Counted from the first letter of the stretch, positions 1-6,378 are shown. The stretch is DNA of 12,810 bases from Actinomycetota bacterium (GCA_009699665.1 WLNS01000032.1:1-12810), one strand, 5' to 3'. Numbers and translations: made by a program. The notes: generated by a model from the sequence alone, not told the origin.

Positions 1-366
1 ACCACCATCAGGGAAGATTTACCCGCCATCGAGGCCCTCAAAGAGCACGCAATCTCGCTCGCTCAGGTTTACTCGGGACACGAGGGCGCGTTGATGGCGC
101 AACTCATCGCGGAGAGCCAGTATGACGAGGCGACTCTTGCCGATTTCAAGAAAAGCTTCTTTCTGCCGCGCCGGGAGATGATTAACGCGGTCATTCGCCG
201 AGCCATGGAAGAGGGCGCGATTCGAGACGATCTCGACATCAATCAGATCGCGGAGCACATCTATTCGCCGATCTATTTCAGGCTGCTTTTCAAAGAAGGT
301 TCCCTGGATCGCGACGCAACGGGACTCAGTTTCGACATCACGATGCAGGGGCTCAAGCCCAGCTAA
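1..366 (+). CDS. TetR/AcrR-family transcriptional regulator, C-terminal part (5' end outside window)
   Basis: The frame is open from base 1 and ends at TAA 364-366, giving 121 visible codons. The visible part is an all-helical, charged domain typical of a TetR C-terminal ligand-binding and dimerisation domain: a helix with LMAQLIAESQYDE, a segment FKKSFFLPRREMI followed by INAVIRRAMEEGAIRDDLD, then IAEHIYSPIYFRLLF. The pattern 'R.A.E.G.IR.D.D...A...I..PI.FR' is characteristic of TetR regulators. The N-terminal helix-turn-helix lies upstream of the window, so DNA binding cannot be checked. The in-frame ATG at 91 is internal to this domain and is not the start. The gene points toward the monooxygenase 177 bases downstream and could regulate it, but a MarR gene is the competing candidate. 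The family call is fairly sure; the ligand is unknown. Confidence 0.8.
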   Translation, partial: TTIREDLPAIEALKEHAISLAQVYSGHEGALMAQLIAESQYDEATLADFKKSFFLPRREMINAVIRRAMEEGAIRDDLDINQIAEHIYSPIYFRLLFKEGSLDRDATGLSFDITMQGLKPS

Positions 367-380
367 TAAAGAAGCTCATC

Positions 381-451
381 GGAGAAACGGCCTGCTGGCA
401 TTTGCCCCGATTTAGCCGAACTCCGTCAGCTGCAGGTTTCTCCTGAATTTT
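381..451 (+). terminator. Possible imperfect Rho-independent terminator after the TetR gene
   Basis: GGAGAAA (381-387) pairs with TTTCTCC (437-443). After a three-base bulge, CCTGC (391-395) pairs with GCAGG (432-436). A short T-containing stretch (TGAATTTT, 444-451) follows. The loop is long (about 36 bases) and the T tract is broken, so this is only a plausible terminator separating the TetR gene from the monooxygenase promoter. The rest of the 367-480 gap shows nothing else recognisable. Confidence 0.35.
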
Positions 452-482
452 CCGGTCTCATTTACTGACGTTGCCGTCGCAG

Positions 483-511
483 TTAGATAGTTCGTACGCT
501 AACGATATAAT
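483..511 (+). promoter_or_regulatory. Promoter of the monooxygenase-marR unit
   Basis: A perfect -10 hexamer TATAAT lies at 506-511. With a 17-base spacer the -35 position (483-488) reads TTAGAT, a weak match to TTGACA. A strong -10 with a weak -35 suits a regulated promoter. Transcription would begin near 518, giving a 5' leader of about 25 bases with the ribosome binding site GAGAGG at 531-536. Operator-like sequences lie in the spacer and over the predicted start site. Confidence 0.6.
491..503 (+). promoter_or_regulatory. Upstream operator-like half repeat TTCGTAnnnnAAC
   Basis: TTCGTACGCTAAC sits in the spacer between the -35 and -10 positions. It shares the pattern TTCGTA-N4-AAC with the element at 511-523, exactly 20 bases downstream (about two helical turns, so the same DNA face). 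Its palindromic symmetry is only partial (CGTACG core). It could be a second, weaker site for the same dimeric repressor. Confidence 0.45.
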
Positions 512-522
512 TCGTATACGAA
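511..522 (+). promoter_or_regulatory. Perfect 12-base palindromic operator TTCGTATACGAA
   Basis: TTCGTATACGAA is its own reverse complement. It begins on the last base of the -10 box and covers the predicted transcription start. A protein bound here would block initiation. The size and symmetry fit a winged-helix MarR dimer, and the MarR gene is in the same unit (2452-2898), so autoregulation is the simplest model. The upstream TetR protein is an alternative binder. Confidence 0.6.
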
Positions 523-543
523 CAGTTTTCGAGAGGATGAGAA

Positions 544-2442
544 GTGCAGTTCTACATGAATGGTTTCCAGGTTGGAGATCCTGAGATTCAGCCAGCTGAT
601 TCGGGGAACACGTGGACCCCTCAACTCCCCGAGTGCGTCGATGTGCTTGTCGTGGGAAGTGGACCCGCAGGACTGATGCTCACCGCACAACTCTCCACAG
701 AGGCATCTTTCGTGACGCGACTTATTGAACGAAGGGACGGGCCACTTGAGATCGGCCAGGCTGACGGGGTTTCTGCCCGCAGCATTGAGCTACTGCACAC
801 TTTTGGCATTGGTGAGAAACTCATCCGCGAGGCGTATTGGATCAATGAGACCGCATTCTGGGGACCCGACGAAACCGATTCGAACATAATTGCGAGATCG
901 GGACGCGTTCAGGATACCGCTGATGACTCATCGGAGTTTCCGCATGTCGTTGTCAACCAAGCTCGACTTCAGGCCTATCTGCTCGAATACATGAAGAAGT
1001 CAGCCACACGTCTCGAACCAAATTATGGGCTCGAGCTCAGCGACCTCCACGTCTCCGACTCGGGCGACTATCCCGTGGTTGCCACTCTCAACGAGGTGCT
1101 GACCGGAGTCGAGACGGTGATTCGCGCTAAGTATGTTGTCGGCTGTGATGGCGCTCGCAGCGCAGTCCGTTCGGCGATTGGTCGCGAACTCAAGGGGGAG
1201 TCCGCCAACCACGCCTGGGGTGTTCTTGACGTCTTGGCACGAACCGACTTCCCAGACGTCCGCCTTAAATCAATCATCCAGTCGGCTGAGCACGGAAACA
1301 TTCTGCTCATTCCTCGTGAGGGCGACTACCTCTTCCGCATTTATGTTGATTTGGGCGAGGTTGACCCGAACCAGCGCAGTGGCGTGCGCTCACTCGCGCA
1401 AGACGATGTCATCGCGAGGGCTCAGAAAGTGTTGCATCCTTATTCACTTGACGTGAAGTCTGTGGTGTGGTTCTCAATCTATGAGGTGGGTCAGCGGGTT
1501 ACCGACGGCTTCGATGATGTTCCCTCCGAACTCCGTGACTCTCGTCTACCGCGCGTTTTTATCGCGGGGGATGCCTGCCACACGCACAGTGCAAAGGCTG
1601 GCCAGGGCATGAACGTTTCCATGCCCGATGCCAACAATTTGGCGTGGAAGCTCATCTCTGTGTTGCGGGGACGCGCGGTGCCCGAACTCCTTCATACGTA
1701 CTCGGCTGAACGTCAGCCAATCGCCCAGGGGCTGATCGACTTTGACAAAGAGTGGTCCGGCATGATGGCCGGACTGCACAATGAGCATTCCCCGTTGCCC
1801 CAGGTCGTCACCCCACAGAATCTGCAGGAGTACTACGTCAAGACGCGCCCTTACACAACGGGCGTTGCCACCCGCTACAAGCCGACGACCGTGCTCACGA
1901 CAGAAGACCTTCATCAGCACCTCGCGACCGGGTACCCCGTGGGAAAGCGCTTTCATTCGGCGCCGGTGATTCGTCTGGCCGACGCCAAGCGCGTGCAGCT
2001 CGGTCACGTTCACAAACCCGACGGAGCCTTCCGGCTCTATGCTTTCTGCGATCGATCGGGAACACATTTTTCCGACCTCATGACTTTTTTGGCGGATTCG
2101 CCTCAATCGCCGTTGCGACTGTTCACCCCCGCAGGTGCCGACGCGGACAGTGTGATTGAGGTCCTCGGTATCTATCCAGGACATCACCGTGATTTGCACA
2201 TAGACGACCAGCCAGCTGTGCTCACGCCGACTCAAGGCATCTTTGGGTTGACTGATGTGTTCAAGGTTTTTACGACTGATCACAAAACTGGACCGGACAT
2301 TTTTGACCTTCGAGGCATTAGTCGTGACGAGGGTGCAATGATTCTCGTGAGGCCCGATCAGTATGTTGCCGCAGTTCTTCCCCTCACGAGGGGGCCCGAG
2401 TTGACCGCCTATTTTGACCGCATCTACAAGCGCCTCGCTTAG
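544..2442 (+). CDS. mobA: FAD-dependent 3-hydroxybenzoate 4-monooxygenase (MobA-like)
   Basis: This 632-residue flavoprotein monooxygenase is predicted to use NAD(P)H and O2 to hydroxylate 3-hydroxybenzoate to protocatechuate in the cytoplasm. Visible motifs are the Rossmann GxGxxG (G38, G40, G43; VVGSGPAG), an acidic residue ending strand 2 (E62), the DG motif (VGCDGARS, D202-G203) and the GD motif with flavin loop (FIAGDACHTH, D343; AGQGMN 352-357). The C-terminal part from about residue 450 matches the thioredoxin-like dimerisation domain of phenol hydroxylases. From memory of the Comamonas testosteroni MobA sequence (about 639 residues), similarity runs the full length, including the opening MQF-NGF, so the GTG start is well supported. 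Its SD is GAGAGG 531-536, 7 bases upstream. Substrate-contacting residues recalled for that enzyme appear kept as D74, H134, K242 and Y267. A related phenol-type hydroxylase with another substrate is possible. Confidence 0.88.
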   Translation: MQFYMNGFQVGDPEIQPADSGNTWTPQLPECVDVLVVGSGPAGLMLTAQLSTEASFVTRLIERRDGPLEIGQADGVSARSIELLHTFGIGEKLIREAYWINETAFWGPDETDSNIIARSGRVQDTADDSSEFPHVVVNQARLQAYLLEYMKKSATRLEPNYGLELSDLHVSDSGDYPVVATLNEVLTGVETVIRAKYVVGCDGARSAVRSAIGRELKGESANHAWGVLDVLARTDFPDVRLKSIIQSAEHGNILLIPREGDYLFRIYVDLGEVDPNQRSGVRSLAQDDVIARAQKVLHPYSLDVKSVVWFSIYEVGQRVTDGFDDVPSELRDSRLPRVFIAGDACHTHSAKAGQGMNVSMPDANNLAWKLISVLRGRAVPELLHTYSAERQPIAQGLIDFDKEWSGMMAGLHNEHSPLPQVVTPQNLQEYYVKTRPYTTGVATRYKPTTVLTTEDLHQHLATGYPVGKRFHSAPVIRLADAKRVQLGHVHKPDGAFRLYAFCDRSGTHFSDLMTFLADSPQSPLRLFTPAGADADSVIEVLGIYPGHHRDLHIDDQPAVLTPTQGIFGLTDVFKVFTTDHKTGPDIFDLRGISRDEGAMILVRPDQYVAAVLPLTRGPELTAYFDRIYKRLA

Positions 2443-2451
2443 GCTCGATGC

Positions 2452-2898
2452 GTGATGCCCCCGCAGACCACACATGTGCAAAATCAGCGTGATCCTCAGC
2501 GACACCTTGGTTTCATGCTCCGCCGGGCACAACAGCGTCACCTCGCGTTGTGGACCCAGGAAGTTTCAGCACAGGTGACGGGAATCCAGTACTCGGTGCT
2601 CGCTGTCCTGGATCGACTGCCAAAGATTAGCCAGCGTGAACTCGGCGAGGAACTTGACCTTGAGCGCTCAACGATCAATGACCTCGTTGGCCGACTCGAG
2701 AAGTCAGGGCTTATTCGGCGGTCGGACGACGAGGTTGATCGGCGCCGCAAGGTGCTCGAAATCACTGCTGCCGGACACGGCGTTCTGCGTGAACTTCAGC
2801 CACGGGTTGAGTTGCTGCAGACCGTGCTAGCCGGTGACCTGACCGGAGCAGAAGTGAGTGAGCTCAAGCGGCTCGTCGCGGTTCTACTCAGGGAATGA
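2452..2898 (+). CDS. MarR-family transcriptional regulator
   Basis: This 148-residue winged-helix regulator has the usual MarR length. An N-terminal dimerisation helix (LGFMLRRAQQRHLALW) precedes ITGIQYSVLAVLDRLP-type sequence. The helix-turn-helix is ISQRELGEELDLERSTINDL followed by VGRLEKSGLIRR, and the wing carries the family hallmark DEVDRRRKVLEITAAG. A C-terminal helix returns to the dimer interface. The start is GTG 2452 or the adjacent ATG 2455; SD-like AGG 2441-2443 overlaps the monooxygenase stop. It lies only 9 bases after the monooxygenase, so the two are probably co-transcribed. MarR proteins beside aromatic catabolic genes commonly sense the phenolic substrate or product and repress their own operon. 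The palindrome at 511-522 is the likely target (inference). Confidence 0.93.
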   Translation: MMPPQTTHVQNQRDPQRHLGFMLRRAQQRHLALWTQEVSAQVTGIQYSVLAVLDRLPKISQRELGEELDLERSTINDLVGRLEKSGLIRRSDDEVDRRRKVLEITAAGHGVLRELQPRVELLQTVLAGDLTGAEVSELKRLVAVLLRE

Positions 2899-2981
2899 CG
2901 AGCACCTGCCGACGGCAGCCGGAGCGCGGACGCTTCGGGCGGAGCGGGAATTTGCACCTGCGCACATGTGACTCGGGTTCG

Positions 2982-2987
2982 TATGAT
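2982..2987 (+). promoter_or_regulatory. Probable -10 box of a leaderless promoter for the DUF4916 gene
   Basis: TATGAT at 2982-2987 ends 6 bases before the ATG at 2994, so transcription would start at or next to the start codon. No Shine-Dalgarno sequence precedes this ATG. TANNNT boxes just upstream of start codons are typical of the leaderless genes common in Actinobacteria. The -35 position (2959-2964, TGCGCA) is poor; TTGCAC at 2952-2957 is too far away. Confidence 0.5.
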
Positions 2988-2993
2988 GAACAC

Positions 2994-3533
2994 ATGAGCG
3001 TTCGCACCCCCGACCCCAATTCGGGATGGCTGGGCGACGACGAGTTGGCCGCCATCCGCCTTCGGCTGCCTCTGCTGTACGTCGAGGCGGTGCCGGTGCA
3101 CGTCGACGGCCTGGGTCGGGTCACCGACGTGGGCCTTCTGTTGCGCGCCACGAAGACCGGCTCGATCACGCGCACGATTGTGTCGGGACGCGTGATGTAC
3201 GGCGAAACCGTGCGCGAGGCGCTCTTTCGCCACATCGAGAAGGACCTCGGCCCCATGGCCTTCCCGCTGCTTCCGGCAAGCGCGCATCCGTTCTCGGTTG
3301 CCGAGTATTTTCCCGAGGCGGGCCGTTCGCCTTTCACCGATGAACGGCAGCACGCGGTGTCGCTGGCCTTCGTCGTACCCGTCACGGGAACGTGCGAACC
3401 GCGCCAGGATGCCCTCGAAGTCACCTGGTTAACCCCCGAAGAGGCACTCGCAGATGCCGTCACTAGCGAGATGGAGGGCGGAAGAGGTGTTTTGCTCCGT
3501 GCAGCCCTGGCTTCCGTGGGCAGACTCAACTAG
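2994..3533 (+). CDS. NUDIX-like protein, DUF4916 family, with degraded Nudix box
   Basis: This 179-residue protein matches the actinobacterial DUF4916 / 'NUDIX hydrolase family' type: a WLGDDELAAIRLRLPLLYV opening, then VPVHVDGLGRVTDVGLLLR, a Nudix-box region at residues 65-87 and a C-terminal WLTPEEAL segment. The box has G65, E71, R79 and G86 in consensus spacing, but the catalytic part REUxEExGU reads RHIEKDLGP, so most metal-binding glutamates are absent (D84 remains). Hydrolase activity is therefore doubtful. The frame extends upstream to ATG 2895, which overlaps the marR stop as ATGA. Those extra 33 residues are Arg-rich, unlike the family, and lack a well-spaced SD, while ATG 2994 sits just after a -10 box. 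I chose 2994, but the longer coupled start cannot be excluded. The cellular role is unknown. Confidence 0.82.
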   Translation: MSVRTPDPNSGWLGDDELAAIRLRLPLLYVEAVPVHVDGLGRVTDVGLLLRATKTGSITRTIVSGRVMYGETVREALFRHIEKDLGPMAFPLLPASAHPFSVAEYFPEAGRSPFTDERQHAVSLAFVVPVTGTCEPRQDALEVTWLTPEEALADAVTSEMEGGRGVLLRAALASVGRLN

Positions 3534-3564
3534 CGAAACCCTCGATTTATCCCTTAGACTCTCC

Positions 3565-3596
3565 GTTGGAGACGTGTGTCTTCAACTTTGTACTTC
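3565..3596 (+). terminator. Probable Rho-independent terminator of the DUF4916 gene
   Basis: GTTGGAGAC (3565-3573) pairs with GTCTTCAAC (3578-3586) across a four-base loop GTGT, with one G-U pair. T-rich TTTGTACTTC (3587-3596) follows. The hairpin begins 32 bases after the stop codon. Because it is nearly symmetrical at the DNA level, it might instead be a protein-binding site ahead of the coiled-coil genes. No convincing promoter was found for those genes in 3534-3658. Confidence 0.5.
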
Positions 3597-3658
3597 TCGT
3601 GATTTCGCGGTTCGCTGGTTGGTCCGGCGTTTCGCTCTAACCGCAAGGAATGATTACC

Positions 3659-4735
3659 GTGGCAGACTCCATTTCGTTCCGGTCCAGCCGGTCGGGCTTT
3701 GAGCCCGAAGACGTCGATCGTGCCTTCACCGAGCTCACCAGCCGTATTTCTCGGGCTGAGCGGGAACGTGAAGAGTCCGACCAGGCGATTGAACGGCTGA
3801 CTCGTGAACTCAACGAGGTGCGCAGCGCTCTTAAGCGTGCCAACGCCAAGCCCTCGTTCTCCGATCTGGGCGCTGCGTTCGAGCAGACACTTCGTGTTGC
3901 CGAGGAACAGGCCGGCAAATTGATTTCTGATGCAACGGCTGAGGCCAACATCGCCCGCGATGCCGCCAAGGCTGAGGCTGACGAGGTCACCTCATCTGCG
4001 CAGCGTCACGCCGAGAAGCTCAACTCTGAGGCCGAACAGCGGGTTGCCGCAATCAAGTCCGAGAGCGAGCGCAAGTCGACCATGGCCATCGCCGAGGCCG
4101 AGCGCAAGCTTGAAGAGGCCAAGGTTGCCTTGGAAGAGTCGCGCGTTCAGGGCGAGCGCATCATGGAACAGGCCGACGAGCAGGCGGTCGCCATTGCCGC
4201 CCAGGTTCAGAAAGAGACCGAAGACGCTCGTTCTGAAATGGCCACGCTGCGTCAGCTCAACGAGCGCGAGCAGCAGCGCATTCAGCGCGAGATTGAAGCG
4301 TCGCAAGAGAAGGCAGAGCGTGACACGCGGCGCATGAGCGAACAGTCTGCCACCTACATCGCCGACATTTCCAAAGAAGCCAACAAGCAGGTTGCCGATG
4401 CCGAGATTCAGGGTTCCGAGGTTGTGCGCGAAGCAGAGAACTTCTTGGCCAAGTCGCGCGTCGACGGTGATGCTCTCGTGGCTCACGCTCAAGAAACTGC
4501 TGATGGACTGGTCACTCGCGCCGATTCTCGCGCCGATGGTTTGACCCACCGCATGTTCGAGCACGCCCAAGGGCTGCTCGATGGTGCGGTGTCGCGCCTC
4601 GAAGAGATCGAAGAGCAGCGCACCAGCGTCAACGCCTTTGCTCACGACGTTCGCACCCTGCTTGTCGCCGAGGCTGCGGCCAACGCGGAGTCAGCGTCGC
4701 AGCCGTCGCTCGCAGATTCGGATGAGGAGAACTAA
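3659..4735 (+). CDS. DivIVA-like long coiled-coil protein, copy 1
   Basis: This is a predicted cytoplasmic filament-forming or scaffold protein of 358 residues from GTG 3659. That start is preferred over ATG 3650 because the SD AAGGAA (3645-3650) is 8 bases before the GTG but abuts the ATG. The N-terminus (FRSSRSGFEPEDVDRAF) resembles the DivIVA membrane-curvature domain signature, usually F...RRGYD..EVD. A conserved block follows (RLTREL...LKRANAKPSF.DLG, then TLRVAEEQA). The remaining ~270 residues are almost wholly Ala/Glu/Arg/Lys/Gln coiled coil with many A-E-A-E-R units, ending in an acidic tail (DSDEEN). There is no signal peptide, transmembrane segment or cysteine. Such proteins in Actinobacteria (DivIVA/Wag31, Scy, FilP) organise polar growth and cell shape; a similar role here is inference. 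It is followed after 2 bases by a paralogue. Confidence 0.85.
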   Translation: MADSISFRSSRSGFEPEDVDRAFTELTSRISRAEREREESDQAIERLTRELNEVRSALKRANAKPSFSDLGAAFEQTLRVAEEQAGKLISDATAEANIARDAAKAEADEVTSSAQRHAEKLNSEAEQRVAAIKSESERKSTMAIAEAERKLEEAKVALEESRVQGERIMEQADEQAVAIAAQVQKETEDARSEMATLRQLNEREQQRIQREIEASQEKAERDTRRMSEQSATYIADISKEANKQVADAEIQGSEVVREAENFLAKSRVDGDALVAHAQETADGLVTRADSRADGLTHRMFEHAQGLLDGAVSRLEEIEEQRTSVNAFAHDVRTLLVAEAAANAESASQPSLADSDEEN

Positions 4736-4737
4736 TC

Positions 4738-5793
4738 ATGGTTGACATTCGTTCTTTCCGTACATCGCGCCGTGGTTATGACCGCGACGAGGTGTTGAAC
4801 GCCATCACCGATGCCACGACCAAGGTAGAGCAGCTTGAAGGCGATCGCTCCACGGCAGAGAAGACAGTTGAGCGCTTGACGCGTGAGCTGACCGATTTGC
4901 GTGGTGTGCTGAAGCGTGCCAACTCTAAGCCCACCTTTGCCGATCTCGGTTCTGCCTTTGAGCACACGCTGCGTGTTGCTGAAGAGCAGGCCGACAAGAT
5001 GGTCAAAGATGCCACGGCCGAGGCTCGCGTTCTGCGCGAGAGTGCCCGTGCCGAGGCCGAGCAGGTTACCCGTAGCGCTCGTCTCAAGGCAGAAAAATCT
5101 GTCGCCGAGGCCGAGGGTCGTAGCGAGGAACTTCGCGTCGACGCCGAGCGTCGCGTTACCGAACTGAGTATTCAGGCGGACGCGCGCAATGCTGAAGCCC
5201 GCACCTCGATTGAGATTGCTCAGCGCAAGTCGGCGGCCATCGTGGCCGAGGCCGAGCGCGAGGCATCTGAGATTCGTTCACGTGTTCACCAAGAGTCCGA
5301 AGACGTGAAGACCGAGTTGTCGACGCTGCGCCAGATGGCTGAGCGCGAGCAGTTGCGTATCGAGCGTGAGATCAAGATTGCGCAGATCGATGCCGAGCGC
5401 GAGCGTCTCGCACTGCACGAAGAAGCCATTGCCCATGTTCAGCGCATCACCGAAGAGGCCAACGAGCGTCTCGCGGTGTCGACGAATCAGGCTGGCGAGC
5501 TGAGTGCCCAGGCCGAGGAATATCTCAGCCAGTGCCGTGCGCGTTCCGAAGAAATCTTGCAGGCTGCTCGTAACGCTGCGGCCAACACGATTACCCGTGC
5601 TCGTGCGCGTGCCGAGCAGCTCACTGTTCGCTTCGCCGAGCACAACGGCGAGCTTCTCGCCGACACCGAGGGGCGACTTACGTTGCTCGAAGAGCAGCGT
5701 CGCATCGTCGACGAGTTTGCTCTCGAGTTGCGCGCCCTCTCTTCGTCTGACGCCATGGTCTCGCTCGACGAGACAGACGCACAGGGCGAATAG
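4738..5793 (+). CDS. DivIVA-like long coiled-coil protein, copy 2
   Basis: This 351-residue paralogue follows the preceding gene. It starts at ATG 4738 with SD GAGGAGA (4724-4730) lying inside the end of the first gene, so the two are very likely translationally coupled and made together. The N-terminal motif is closer to canonical DivIVA than copy 1 (FRTSRRGYDRDEV). In the block from VERLTREL to DATAEA, I count 38 of 54 residues identical to copy 1. Beyond it only coiled-coil character and a few anchors are shared (LRQ..EREQ.RI.REI; LEEQR near the C-terminus). The tail is acidic (SLDETDAQGE). There is no membrane segment. The pair could form heteromeric coiled coils or filaments at the cell pole or septum. 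This is inferred from family resemblance only. The transcript ends at the strong hairpin immediately downstream. Confidence 0.85.
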   Translation: MVDIRSFRTSRRGYDRDEVLNAITDATTKVEQLEGDRSTAEKTVERLTRELTDLRGVLKRANSKPTFADLGSAFEHTLRVAEEQADKMVKDATAEARVLRESARAEAEQVTRSARLKAEKSVAEAEGRSEELRVDAERRVTELSIQADARNAEARTSIEIAQRKSAAIVAEAEREASEIRSRVHQESEDVKTELSTLRQMAEREQLRIEREIKIAQIDAERERLALHEEAIAHVQRITEEANERLAVSTNQAGELSAQAEEYLSQCRARSEEILQAARNAAANTITRARARAEQLTVRFAEHNGELLADTEGRLTLLEEQRRIVDEFALELRALSSSDAMVSLDETDAQGE

Positions 5794-5802
5794 TTCTTTC
5801 TT

Positions 5803-5840
5803 CACAAAAGCCACGCAGATTTGGCTGCGTGGCTTTTGTG
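5803..5840 (+). terminator. Strong bidirectional terminator between convergent genes
   Basis: CACAAAAGCCACGCAG (5803-5818) and CTGCGTGGCTTTTGTG (5825-5840) form a perfect 16-base-pair stem with a six-base loop. The A run on the left arm and the T run on the right arm give each strand a GC-rich stem followed by a U tract. It starts 9 bases after the coiled-coil stop and ends 6 bases before the stop of the convergent SRPBCC gene, so it probably serves both transcripts. Confidence 0.9.
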
Positions 5841-5846
5841 TTGCAC

Positions 5847-6350
5847 CTAGTCGGTGTGGGGCACCTGTGAGGTGTGCGGTTCCGCCCAGGTGGATGCGAG
5901 CCGCTTGAGCCGAGATGCGCGCACCTGCCAAAACGCCCACATCGACAGCCAGACCAGTGGGGTGAGCAGCCCCGCGCGCACGGCGAGCCGATCGCGATAC
6001 AGAGTGCGCCCGTCGTCGGTGGCCGAAACCGCCATGCGGTGATCCCAACGAGGCATCACCCGCAGAAATCCGGTAAGTCCGGCGCCCTTGTCGATGATCA
6101 TGCGAACACCGCCGGGACGTTCAGCGAACGACACCTGAATGCGCTGATGGCCGAGCGGAAAAATGCCGAGCAGGCGAAGGCTCACTTCGTGCGGTGTGCC
6201 GTCGATCCAGCGCTCGGGAAAGCCACCTTTTTCGCGTGAGCGCACGCGCACCAGCGGAGCCGAGACCTGTCGGAATACGGCCGGTGACGTCAGCGCGTCC
6301 CACGCCGCGTCGGGGGTGGTGTCGAGGGTGAAGCGCAGAAAGACGAACAT
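5847..6350 (-). CDS. SRPBCC/START-like domain protein
   Basis: This 167-residue protein has the helix-grip character of the SRPBCC superfamily (polyketide cyclase/dehydrase and lipid transport type). It opens with a beta strand and first helix (FLRFTLDTTPDAAWDAL followed by TSPAVFRQVSAP), then strands through residues 60-125 (GHQRIQVSF, MIIDKGAGLTG, HRMAVSATDDGRTLYRDRL), and ends with a long C-terminal helix. Residues 127-142 (AGLLTPLVWLSMWAFW) are strongly hydrophobic. This may be the usual amphipathic lid helix or a membrane-touching segment, and the basic stretch after it (RASRLKRL) fits peripheral membrane contact. The ATG at 6350 is preceded by AGGAAGGG (6366-6359 on this strand). It is the last gene of the three-gene minus-strand operon, 28 bases after the SprT-like gene. 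The ligand is unknown. Confidence 0.72.
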   Translation of the reverse strand: MFVFLRFTLDTTPDAAWDALTSPAVFRQVSAPLVRVRSREKGGFPERWIDGTPHEVSLRLLGIFPLGHQRIQVSFAERPGGVRMIIDKGAGLTGFLRVMPRWDHRMAVSATDDGRTLYRDRLAVRAGLLTPLVWLSMWAFWQVRASRLKRLASTWAEPHTSQVPHTD

Positions 6351-6378
6351 CGGTCACGCCCTTCCTGTTGTCTCGCTC

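Noticed and set aside
1546..2541. 331-codon open frame antisense to the monooxygenase and marR
   Set aside because: It overlaps two confidently identified genes, and its translation resembles no family.
2906..2918. Short palindrome CTGCCG-A-CGGCAG just after the marR stop
   Set aside because: The loop would be too short and no T tract follows. It is too small to call as a terminator or operator in GC-rich DNA.
3992..4645. Leucine- and glycine-rich open frame antisense to the first coiled-coil gene
   Set aside because: The repetitive GAG/GCG-rich codons of the coiled coil read as Leu/Arg/Gly on the reverse strand, so this is a composition artefact. The same applies to 5278-6048.
3659..5793. 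Tandem repeat or recent gene duplication at DNA level
   Set aside because: Protein similarity is clear in the N-terminal third, but the DNA has diverged and the rods align poorly, so the duplication is old and not a repeat feature.
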